From positions 1 to 64,000 of the forward strand of contig JAWQEG010004817.1 in NCBI GenBank assembly GCA_033782935.1: a DNA stretch of 64,000 nucleotides, in the 5' to 3' direction. Source of the DNA: Petrolisthes cinctipes. Its lineage: Eukaryota > Arthropoda > Malacostraca > Decapoda > Porcellanidae. Under the pieces are notes generated by a model. That model was not told where the DNA came from. It did not search any database and saw only the letters and a list, made by a program, of their open reading frames with translations. This document shows, piece by piece, positions 55,123 through 64,000 of this stretch (positions are counted from its first letter, which is position 1; each line of letters starts with the position of its first letter). A program made the translations under genes and the position numbers.

Positions 55123-57137
55123 GTGTGTGCAGTGTTCGATTTCATTGTGCGGCTTCGGCGTGTATCATGTGCGTAAAATACCCCAACTTCTTCTTACTTT
55201 ATGTGGACATTTTCTTATATCATATATTTATTTCGAATATATGTGCTTTCATATAATTTGTGCTGGAAAACGTCCTCAATAAACAGTAAATAACGGTTTC
55301 CTCGACTCATCCAAACACTACCAACATTTCAGGATTGCCACTCCATGCACAAATATACACAGAGCCATGGAGGTAAAATATAATATACCTCCATGCACAG
55401 AGCGACCACATCACCTTACAAGGGCTGCCAACTGTGAATGTAAGGGAGCATGTGAGATAGGGAGTGTTTAACGCTAACTCCAAAGTATGCTGGGAAACAG
55501 TAAGGAATGGTGGCTTAATTATTAACTGTTAACTGCAATAGTTTGGAGCCAATGAATTTCTCAGCCAATCAGTAATCGTTTCCTAGACAGCAACCATCCT
55601 GTGGTCAATTTTAAGGCTTCGTCCGTCCTCCAACTCCTTTTAAAAGGTGTAGAACATAATGACGAGGCTCTAGATCGGAGGATGACTGAATAGAAACGAA
55701 GGAATTAAATATACTGGATTTTAAAATAGTTTACCATTAAAAGTAAAAAAAAAATGGGAAGGTTTGTATCAAAGAAAATGGGAAGGTAAGGTTTATACTA
55801 GAAAATAAGAAAAAACCCATTGTTCCATTTAATATGAGTATTTGTTTTACGGAAAGAGCAATACTTAGAAGTTTGAGGTTTACCCACAGATGAAAACTTT
55901 GCCATTTTCCGTTGAAGTTCCTCTACTTTCTTTGCCAATTGTAACACAGGTTGGCCAACCTCAAAAATCGATACCAGAGAGAAGAGCTTCATGATCGATC
56001 TGCTGAAACCAAATTAATCATTAATCAATATCATTTCAGTATTAGTATTAGCTCTGTACGATTTGTACACCTGTGATCTGACTCAAAATATCATTGATTG
56101 CACAGTGGTCAATGTCCTGTTTTATTAAAATTTTGATCAGAAGCAGAAGTCAATTTTTCAGAAATTAAAATGCGTCCATCCTGTTCCCATTCTCCTTCTG
56201 ACAAAGTAAAAGAGAATGGGAAGATTTGGGACAAGAGAATGGGAAGGGTTAGAAAGAGAATGGGAAGAATTGTATAACTTTGATATTTACTTTGAAATAC
56301 AATAACCCTAATAACATCACGCTGATATAATTTAAGTTGCTTTATTTAGCCTTGTATCGTAAATACTGAAAACAGAAACTAGTAGATATGCCCTCTATTC
56401 CGAGCTAGACATATAGGCCACGTAGCCCATGAGATAAATTAAATTAAATTAAAGACGTGTTCGTGTGTTGTATTGTATGTATTTATATCATTAACTACCC
56501 CTGGCAGAAGTACTTCTGCCAGGGGTAGTTAATGATATAAATTTTACCAACACACATTCTGTCATTAAAATTGATATATTGCAAGTAAAGAACAGGTAAG
56601 TTTCTAAAAAGGTAAGTTTCTTATGAGAGAAGAACCTATGTGAATCTTGTCACGTCTACATCTCTGTTTAGTTACTTATTGCACTTGCAATATATTATGA
56701 GCATTTATTTTTTTGAGGGAGCACATATAATTTTCTAAACTAGGTAATAGGCAATTTGTGATTTCATAGGCTCTGGTGTGTAATGAAATATATTATGAAA
56801 GATAATACTTTTCTATGAACAGTTGGCACCCACACCCCTTTGCTGACAAGAAATGTCAACGGTACTCTGTTTGTACATAATTTGGCGACTGCGACTAACT
56901 ACATTATATTAACATAAAATTATATACAACTCAAATTTTATAAATTCAATAATTTAAGTCAGTGAGCAGCAGATTAGCTTTGTAATATGACTTACAAATG
57001 ATAGCAACGTTCACTCATAATATAAAATAAAAATAATTAAAAGAGTTTAAAGTCGTGGCCAAAGAAAGAATCGGACACGTGGCTGGCCGACCCGGGGTAA
57101 ACAACACAACTTTGTGAATTGTGCCACGCAGTCAGTC
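55123..57137. other. Intergenic DNA between the SANT gene and GPX
   Basis: 55,470-55,560 holds a worn TTAA-family arm (AACTCCAAAGTATGCTGGGA, AATAGTTTGGAGCC). Repeated AGAATGGGAAGG words occur at 55,750-55,800 and 56,210-56,270. CACGTG at about 57,077 lies 60 bases before the GPX start. No gene seen. Confidence 0.5.
56481..56542. repeat. Perfect 62-bp palindrome without spacer
   Basis: Arms of 31 bases meet at AGAAGT|ACTTCT. The inner portion CTACCCCTGGCAGAAGT and its complement lie between TTAA at 56,491-56,494 and 56,529-56,532, and the symmetry continues ten bases beyond each TTAA. Confidence 0.95.
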
Positions 57138-57588
57138 ATGTCTAGGATTATTTCATTATTACTCATCCCCATCTTTCTCCTGCCTTTCTCAACTGCTGGA
57201 GATTTTTATAGCTTCACGGTAAAGGACAGTGAGGGCCAAGATGTGTCATTAGAACAGTACAGAGGAAAGGTATGTATAATTAAAGCAAGTATATATATGT
57301 GTGTGTGTGTGTACTGGATTATAGTTAGTGGTTCACGTATTTTAGGGTAGTTTGGTGCTTGTTTTCAAGTGATTTTGTTATTCCATTGTATAACTGCATT
57401 TACTATTACTTAAGATGTGTCCCAATTTCACGGTAAAAAGGATTATGCAATGGCCTTATATCCCAGGCACAGAATTTGATCTCTATTGATGTATTGAAGA
57501 TGAACAACGCTGCAAAGTGACATAATGGTATTGTCTAAACCCCTCACTTTACCATTAAAATCACAGTGTACACACACACACACACATT

Positions 57589-57619
<31 letters not shown>

Positions 57620-59992
57620 TTAAGGGGATGCTATACTTTTGAAATTTTTTGATACATATCTCCCAAGTATGGCAGGAAACATGAACAGATTAACAAGAAA
57701 TAACGGGTGGCCTGTTGCTTGGAATAGTTTGGTGGAATCAGTTGCTTCATATTTATCAACACTGTACTACCCCCTTAATTAATCACTACAGTACTAATAA
57801 AAGGACAGTGTTGAGGTATAAACACTACAGTATATATAAGGTTCAGAGATTTGTAGTAAACATGTTATTTATTTTTTCAGGTGACGCTTGTTGTTAATGT
57901 AGCCAGTTTATGTGGATATAGTGACAACACTTATAAAGAAATGAAGAAACTACATGATATATTGAGTAAGTAGCAGTACTGTATGTCTGTATTAATGATG
58001 TGGGCCTATACTCATATTAGGAACAGCAATATACTGTTATTGTTGTTGAAGTTCCTCAAGCTACAATATACAGTTGTTGTTGTTGAAGTTCCTCAAGCTG
58101 TCTGACCGAGCAGTAGTTATACAGTAGTTAATTATAGTTTCTTGTATGAAATTATATTATACAGTACTTTCCTAGTTTAGTCATGAGTCAATTGTAGGAA
58201 AATGCAATTCCTAAAATAACCTATAAATAGGCCTCTTTGATTACACATGAGTTACTTCTTTTGAAAATGTATGTTAAAATAGACATTTAGAGTACTAACT
58301 ATAAACCTGATGATTTGTGTGCATTGCAAGCGCACAATGGCCTTAAATTTCTTCATAGGTCAATGGTTAAAGATGAGATTTCCATCAATATCTGTTTGAT
58401 AATTTTGTCAGTTCTTAAGTTCCCATTTGCAATATACTGTTTATATTTTACACATAATTCTCAGTAATAACCTGAATTTTCCATGACAGGCTATGGGGAC
58501 TACTTTTCTGTGCTGGCATTCCCCTGCAACCAATTTGGAGACCAGGAGCCAGGTGAAATGGAGTCCATACTGGAACATGTCTCCACCCTCTATGATGTAG
58601 AGTTTCCCATATTCAACAAAATCAGTGTCTATGGAGAGCATACTGACCCAGCCTTCAAGTTCCTTACAGGTATGTACAGCTCCGGATATATCAAACAGCA
58701 ACACCCCGTCCACCAGCAAGGGGGTGTGTGGCTTTGCGCACCTGGTATTACTGACTGGAGTTAGGGAGGGATGTTGGTGGGTGAGGTGGGGAGGAGTGTG
58801 GGTTGGTTTAGGGGAAATGTGGGACGGTGAAAAGGGAGAGGATACTGTTAGGAGGCATGGGTGCGATGGAAATGTGGTGTCGAATCAGCTATACTTTAAG
58901 GGGAGATGCTCTTGTTGGTGAATTGGAAGGTCAGTGGTTCCTTCAAACAATGCCATGAAACAGACTCTCTATTACTACCATTGAGGGTGTCTGTTTTCTG
59001 GCATAGTTAGTAAGAATCGGTAACCGTCCTGTTTGCCAACTAGACAATATTCCCTTAATTAAGAAAATGGAATTACATAAATAGGGCCAGGATTCCCCGG
59101 TAGCAATATGCACACTAAAATTTAGGACGGTTTGCAGTCTTCCAACATGTTTTCCATACGGTATATCTTATAGGACAAGCTACTCCCCCTCATCCCAGCT
59201 CTCTTCTCCTGATCATCACCTTCACTTTTCTTTATCCACCAAATACAATATCCCATCCCAGATTTATCATGTACCAAAATGTTCTGGGATGCAATCCTTT
59301 AAACTATTGCTGATTTGACACCATATCACTGGTGAATCCTGATATTTTCTGTTGCATTTATGCCTCCTGCCAGTCTCCTCTCCCTTAACGACCCTGTGAT
59401 CGTGTATGAGAGATGATGGCTTCTGATTCCTCCTGACCATGCCACGAAACAAGCTCTTTCCATATAGGTGGTGTTTCATGGCAATATTTGAAGGACTTGT
59501 ATAACTCCAAATTTCTGACTAGATCACAGAGTCCATTAACCCACCAGCCACACTATGATTGCTCCCTCGTGTTATCAAATGAGCAGAGCCATGCTGGTGG
59601 ACTGGGTGTTGCTATTTGATATGTCCAGAGCTGTACTTCTGGACATAAATTTCTAATTTTACGTGTGTGGATATTTACTGAATGCTTCATTGCAGTTTAT
59701 TTATTATTTCATGTTATATCTGAATTTGTGAAATATAGTATAGCAGAGTGACTTTTTCCCAGACTCGGCCTCAGTGATTCCTGACTGGAACTTCTACAAA
59801 TATCTTGTGGACCAGTCTGGCCAAGTGATTGGGGCGTGGGGGACACGCACTGCCATCCAGGACATTTTTGATGAGATCCAGGCAGCTGTAGATAAAGCCA
59901 AGACTGTTGGCCAGTCTGATGCAAGTAAACAACAACAACAACAGATGGACACACCAAATGATGACTCAGATGTTACCAAGGATGAACTTTAA
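57138..59992 (+). CDS. GPX7: GPX7/8-type ER glutathione peroxidase (four exons, 208 aa)
   Basis: Coding exons: 57,138-57,269; 57,881-57,965; 58,490-58,669; 59,763-59,992; GT-AG, phases agree. Residues 1-20 are a signal peptide (MSRIISLLLIPIFLLPFSTA). The peroxidase fold has catalytic Cys55 in NVASLCGYSD, where selenocysteine occurs in GPX1-4; a second Cys85 in AFPCNQFGDQEPG corresponds to the second conserved Cys of GPX7/8; W141-N142 complete the active-site set. The protein ends TKDEL, an ER-retrieval signal, preceded by a short Gln tract (QQQQQ) and an acidic stretch. Mammalian GPX7/8 use peroxide to oxidise PDI in the ER, and this protein likely does likewise. It is somewhat longer than GPX7 (187 aa) because of the tail. 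A 957-bp transposon begins right after the exon 3 donor. The call between GPX7 and GPX8 is open; the signal peptide rather than a membrane anchor favours GPX7. Confidence 0.92.
57624..57774 (+). mobile_element. TTAA-bounded foldback element (151 bp) in GPX intron 1
   Basis: TTAA at 57,620-57,623 and 57,775-57,778. Left end GGGGATGCTATACTTTTG; right end ATTTATCAACACTGTACTAC then CCCC. A (TC)n run directly precedes it. Confidence 0.82.
58900..59054. mobile_element. Second-type TTAA element nested in the GPX transposon
   Basis: TTAA at 58,896-58,899 and 59,055-59,058. Left end GGGGAGATGCTCTTGTTGGT; right arm GGTAACCGTCCTGTTTGCCA, then ACTAGACAATATTCCC. 155 bp. Confidence 0.82.
59389..59535. mobile_element. 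Third-type TTAA element nested in the GPX transposon
   Basis: TTAA at 59,385-59,388 and 59,536-59,539. Left end CGACCCTGTGATCGTGTATG; right end CTAGATCACAGAGTCCA. Inner arms CATGCCACGAAAC and GTTTCATGGCAATATTTG. 147 bp. Confidence 0.82.
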
Positions 59993-61929
59993 ACTCAGGT
60001 TCTCAGCAGCTCAAGAATAATATTATTAGAGTCAGTAAATCAGTATTTTTTGTACAATAACCTTGTTAACTAATTGTACTTAATATGTACAATCAAAGAC
60101 AAAAGTTGTGTCCAGGGTACAGGCAGAAATATCTTATGTATAATGATCAATTCACCATTCTCTTTCCTCTTTCAGTATAGTGTATTACATATATTGTACA
60201 ATGCCTGTAGCTGATGTGTCACATGAAAATTATGCCGGAAAAAAAATATATAACAACTGTGGTATCTATGAGTTTATACTCCCCTTTGTGCCACCACATA
60301 GAACTTACTTAAACCAGCAACATAATCTAAGTGACTTATCTGTGTATAATTCTATGGCGGGTGATGAAGAAGGATGGATTCTGACCAAGCACAGTTGTCG
60401 ATAATTTATGGGCATATATTTTGATGTGGCAAATTGTTAGATAATTCATGAACAATATACTAAAAAGAGACACATCTGTAGTCCTTGATTGTGCAATGTA
60501 ATAGAGTGCATTTATTTAATTTTATGTTTGTAATTTGTAATAATGTACTGTCCTGTATTTATATAACTACTGTAGTGTACTGTACTTGTCTTGCTAACCC
60601 AAAATTGTGAAGTGTGTGAATTGTTGTCTACTACATTAGTTTCCTCTTTGTAGATCTGTATGATGCCCTAGTATTTCTCACACATCATGTTCTTTTGAGG
60701 TATGTTTTTGCTGGATCACTTAAACCGTAAAGACCCTAATTCCCCCACCCTATCTCTCCATCAAACTGCAAATTTTGGACAATTTTTGAACTTGCACCAA
60801 GGCAAATTTCATTTCAAATAGCTTGAAATTACACACAGGAGTATGTTTACAGTATATGAGTAACCTTTGCCAAATATTTACCCCCAAGCAGACTGTCAAA
60901 AAATAAATAAAGAAATAGAAATACAATACTAGTACTAATAAATAAATAAAGCTACCCCTGACACTCTATAAGTACTTGGTGATTATTGTAAAAATCCTCA
61001 AAAATTCATAATTTTCACTAAATATCCTGTATTTGTCAATATTTGTAGACTTCCAAAGAAAATTCTGTGCAAACTGAAAGCAGGCGATATGTGTCTTAGG
61101 GTTAATGTCAGTTGTGACCGGTTGAAATTTTTTACTGTAGTTTCTATAAAACGCTTATAAATTTATATTACATACAAATGCAGCTTCTGATCGACCCGGA
61201 TCATATTTGAAGTACAGTATTATGTGTAAATGATTAGAAATAAAATAACAGGCAGATTTCATAAGTGATCAGGTACTGTATTATGAGGTACTTCCTTAAA
61301 TAACATATCTTTAGTTATTAATACTGCATACTTAATTATTATTTAAGAATGATATAAAGTAATCCATGTACTGTACCTGCTGATCTGTTGGCATTGTTAA
61401 AACTTATTGAAATAATTTAAACTTCAATACGTAGTTTTATATATATTTTTTATATATGTACTGTTTTTGCTTCAAGAAATGTTGAATTTTATTATTGTTT
61501 CATTCAGAAATACTGTACCAAGAATATTGAATATTTTCACATTTTGCCAATAGTGCACCCAGATCATAAAGCAATATTTGTCCATTAATAAGCATTAATT
61601 CCTCTCTCCCTCTACACTGAACTAGATGACTTTTGGACCAACTTTTTTTTTTACAGAGAACACCACTGTATAATATAAACTGTAGAATTAGTAAGTCCTG
61701 AAGGTTACCCAGGTTCCAAAATTTGTGAGGTTAAGGGAGGAGAGAAATGATACAATGACTGGAAAATACAATAAAATAATGTTATCACCAGGCATCCACA
61801 CCATGTGGCAATAAATCACTTCTAAGGCATCATCTATCTACAATATGATGCTACAATCTAAAAGTAATACAGTACAGTAATGTTTAATAATAACGAAGAA
61901 TATGCCAGTATATGACCTGTCAAACAACA
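59993..61929. other. GPX 3' UTR and AT-rich intergenic DNA
   Basis: Convergent interval between GPX (+) and the GT92 gene (-). AATAAA-like words occur near 60,903-60,910 and 60,940. The 74-codon frame at 60,180-60,404 has no family resemblance and is taken as UTR sequence. No RNA gene recognised. Confidence 0.5.
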
Positions 61930-63414
61930 TTACAAATTCAGTGTTGCAATAACTGACTTCACTTTAGGCACAAGCTGCCCTTTATATTTCTTAATTGTAT
62001 AGTCCTCTTTTGTATAAACAAGAAATTTGCTCTTACATTGACTGTGCATTTCTCTAGGACAGCGTTCTTTGTAGTGGTTCATTTGCACAATAGATGCGTT
62101 CATGACTACATTTGACTTCATCTTAACATACAAACCCTCCAGGGAATAATGGTTAAAGACTGACCTTGTGTTGCTTGTTGCCACAAAGCTTTTGACAGAA
62201 TGACCTTTGAGACTGAAATTTGCACTGCGTATTGTGTGCTGAAGCATGTGAAAGTACATAGGCACATTTCTGTCTATTGTAGAATTGAATGTGTCAAAGA
62301 AATAAGCATTTTGTGCCGATAATGAAGCATAACGTTTAAGAACTGTGGGATCTGATCTTTTATACTCTGTCAACATTTCTGACCATGTGTAAGCTTCTAC
62401 TGGCAATATTATTTCATCAATATCTAAAGGTATAATGTATTCATACAAATATACATTTTTATACAAGCAATCATTGTAGGGAACAAGCTCATTTCTCCTT
62501 TTCTGCCACTTAAATTTTTTGAGAAACCACGATCTTATCTTTGGTTCATTGGGCTGATCACCAGGAAGAGTGAGTGGGATAATAGTAATTCTTCCTTTAC
62601 TACTATAGTAATTTAGAACTTTATCAACATTCTCATGAACTGTGAACTTATACATGAAAATGTGATCTGCTCCAAGTATAAGAAGAAGCTCAAGCCACTC
62701 AATAAGTCTTAAAGAGACATCATGACTGAAGTTCATCCCTTTAACACACACGGCAAACTGTTTCTTTTCTCCTACACTTTTCCAATTATCTATTCCTCTT
62801 TTGTGGACTTGCAGCATTGTGGTCAGGTTTGAGCAGGCCTGGGGAGAAACAGACACGTGCGTCAGGTCCCTCGAGTGGTTACGAAGATGCAGGGGTACAG
62901 GGCACGATATTAGGTAGGTGTGGTAAGTGTCAGGGGCGGGGTTTGGGTTCCACTGCTTTAACCACACTTCAGTTACTTCTGCTTTTATCCCAACCTCACC
63001 TATTTCTTGATTATACCACAGGGTACAGTAGTACAGCTGACTTTCTTTAATTTTACCTTTTGACATGCCAATAATCCTAATGTAGTGGTACTCACTTTGA
63101 CAGTAAACATATCTAGAGTCATAATGTGCACTGTACAAATAAACACTGGAATCCTCAATCCATTGCCAAAATGTGTTATTCCAAAGTATAATGGGCTTTG
63201 TCATATTAGAACAATTGTGGACCTTTAAATTTGAAAACAGAGATTCCATTGCTGTGCTAACTACAGTTTGATACTCATGGGTGTGTTTGTGTTTAGGGCT
63301 TTGAAGTCTCTCTTTTGTAAATATTAGTTGTGAGGAACTAAAGAGATCATACAAGAGAAGTAGAGACACAATAGAAGCTACCCCTATCACAATCAACTTA
63401 TACTGTAGTTTCAT
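61930..63414 (-). CDS. Glycosyltransferase family 92 protein (intronless, 494 aa)
   Basis: A single uninterrupted frame on the minus strand. From the ATG at 63,414 (A at -3) the product is a type II membrane protein: short basic N-terminus, membrane anchor at about 7-24, a stem with several N-x-S/T sequons (about 67, 70, 79), then a GT92 (former DUF23) domain at about 219-467. Hallmarks are FAVCVKGMNFS, EWLELLLILGADHIFMY, RITIIPLTLPG, YNDCLYKN and the metal-binding DIDE (331-334), followed by paired Cys/His motifs such as MNHYKERCP. Known members (for example C. elegans GALT-1) add galactose to core fucose of N-glycans in the Golgi; the exact acceptor here is unknown. The frame stays open upstream to an ATG at 63,459, a less favoured start before the anchor. 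Absence of introns may reflect retroposition; arthropods often have several such copies. Confidence 0.88.
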   Translation of the reverse strand: MKLQYKLIVIGVASIVSLLLLYDLFSSSQLIFTKERLQSPKHKHTHEYQTVVSTAMESLFSNLKVHNCSNMTKPIILWNNTFWQWIEDSSVYLYSAHYDSRYVYCQSEYHYIRIIGMSKGKIKESQLYYCTLWYNQEIGEVGIKAEVTEVWLKQWNPNPAPDTYHTYLISCPVPLHLRNHSRDLTHVSVSPQACSNLTTMLQVHKRGIDNWKSVGEKKQFAVCVKGMNFSHDVSLRLIEWLELLLILGADHIFMYKFTVHENVDKVLNYYSSKGRITIIPLTLPGDQPNEPKIRSWFLKKFKWQKRRNELVPYNDCLYKNVYLYEYIIPLDIDEIILPVEAYTWSEMLTEYKRSDPTVLKRYASLSAQNAYFFDTFNSTIDRNVPMYFHMLQHTIRSANFSLKGHSVKSFVATSNTRSVFNHYSLEGLYVKMKSNVVMNASIVQMNHYKERCPREMHSQCKSKFLVYTKEDYTIKKYKGQLVPKVKSVIATLNL

Positions 63415-63872
63415 TATGGTAAACAAACTACAGTATGTATATTTAGGACTGAGCTGCATATCATAGACAAGAACAGCTACACTAAAGATCAATAACTTGC
63501 TGATACACAGCAAACATTCCTCTTTCTGTTTAATAGCTCTATAATGTATATTCCTTACATTATGGCAATGGTTTTCAGATTAAAGACTGTGTTAATTCAT
63601 TAATGACTGAAGGGAAGATACATGTTTGATATACGTGTCATAACCAAAGCTCTTCCAGGGAGAGGCAAGGCAGGCTGTCACTCAGGCCTGAAAATAGATT
63701 GGGAAGAGTCATGTTATATCCAATCTATACCCCAATACAATACTGTGTTTGGGTACCATAGGGTTATAAATAAAGTCCATAACCAGGAGAATATCATAAA
63801 CATTAAATATACTGGTTTAAATGGTTAAGATTAGAGGAATAGTGTCTTTATTAGTGACAACTTCTTTAGCTT
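63415..63872. other. Upstream region of the GT92 gene
   Basis: AT-rich, no further exon recognised. A possible 3' splice site (TACTGTAG on the minus strand, about 63,425) would allow a non-coding first exon. Confidence 0.35.
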
Positions 63873-64000
63873 ACAGGTCCTGTTTCCTGGCATGCTTTGG
63901 AGGAATCAAGGCACTCCAAGCAACAGACCACCATTATTTTTGTTAATCTGGTCGTGTTTCCTGGCATACTTTGGAGGAATCAAGGTACTCCAATGTATTA
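63873..64000 (-). mobile_element. TTAA-family foldback fragments at the window edge
   Basis: CTGTTTCCTGGCATGCTTTG then GAGGAATCAAGGCACTCCAA occurs twice (63,880-63,920 and 63,955-63,996) around GCAACAGACCACCATTATTT. A rearranged or incomplete copy running off the window. Confidence 0.7.

Larger units (their letters stand above)
58677..59633. mobile_element. TA-flanked DNA transposon (957 bp) at the exon 3 donor of GPX
   Basis: Left end CAGCTCCGGATATATCAAAC then AGCAACACCCCGTCCACCAGC; right end GCTGGTGGACTGGGTGTTGC then TATTTGATATGTCCAGAGCTG; inverted repeats of about 45 bases. TA at 58,675-58,676 and 59,634-59,635. The left TA is positions +6/+7 of the splice donor (GTATGTA). No transposase frame; two TTAA elements are nested within. 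Confidence 0.88.

Noticed and set aside
55798..55992. Minus-strand 64-codon frame
   Set aside because: No domain or splice context linking it to a gene, and composition is like the surrounding DNA.
57114..57137. Upstream extension of GPX from 57,114
   Set aside because: The codon there is GTG, not ATG; the ATG at 57,138 precedes a good signal peptide.
60180..60404. 74-codon frame downstream of GPX
   Set aside because: No recognisable domain, AT-rich, and positioned in the expected 3' UTR.
63415..63513. N-terminal extension of GT92 from 63,513
   Set aside because: The first codon is TTG. The ATG at 63,459 remains possible but gives an odd second hydrophobic lead; 63,414 fits a type II anchor.

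Overview
This is eukaryotic nuclear DNA. It has multi-exon genes with GT-AG introns, is AT-rich, and is crowded with microsatellites and short inverted-repeat transposons. Interstitial TTAGG motifs (the arthropod telomere word), the gene set and the repeat style suggest an arthropod, most likely a decapod crustacean; that assignment is an inference. I rebuilt six genes exon by exon. In each, splice sites and reading phase agree across every junction.

Layout. (1) 1-16.1 kb has no gene I can support. It holds purine-, pyrimidine-, G- and C-rich minisatellites, (AC)n, (TA)n and trinucleotide arrays, a 52-62 bp TTAGG-bearing satellite, and clusters of TTAA-bounded and TA-bounded miniature elements. 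Two short promoter-like motif clusters lie near 10.70 and 13.62 kb. (2) 16.5-20.5 kb, minus strand: a six-exon gene for a 368-aa Schlafen-type AlbA_2-domain protein. Its last codons run into a 39-bp minisatellite. (3) 24.2-31.2 kb and 37.5-43.2 kb, plus strand: two tandem nine-exon genes for FKBP51/52-type immunophilins (445 and 459 aa), with identical sizes for coding exons 2-8. (4) 46.4-50.9 kb, plus strand: seven-exon ALG5 (327 aa). (5) 52.7-55.1 kb, minus strand: a three-exon Myb/SANT-like (zeste-type) DNA-binding protein (387 aa). (6) 57.1-60.0 kb, plus strand: four-exon GPX7/8-type ER peroxidase (208 aa) ending in KDEL. (7) 61.9-63.4 kb, minus strand: an intronless family-92 glycosyltransferase (494 aa).

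Functional threads. ALG5 (dolichol-phosphate-glucose synthesis), the KDEL peroxidase and the membrane-anchored GT92 enzyme all act in the ER/Golgi secretory route. The FKBPs are predicted Hsp90 co-chaperones. I see no operon-like linkage; the only evident gene-family event is the FKBP tandem duplication.

Mobile DNA is the other main theme. There is (a) a large family of about 150-bp foldback elements bounded by TTAA, including one copy inserted in another with the TTAA duplicated; (b) at least eight TA-flanked elements whose ends begin CA (mostly CAG), one abutting the GPX donor splice site; (c) long foldback elements with 24-bp internal repeats; (d) palindromic elements with GGGCCATATTCAAGAAC ends; (e) a Harbinger-like element with TTA duplications; (f) decayed non-LTR retrotransposons and LTR remnants. 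A perfect 62-bp spacerless palindrome at 56,481-56,542 is the most unusual small structure. I found no clearly new multi-gene system.
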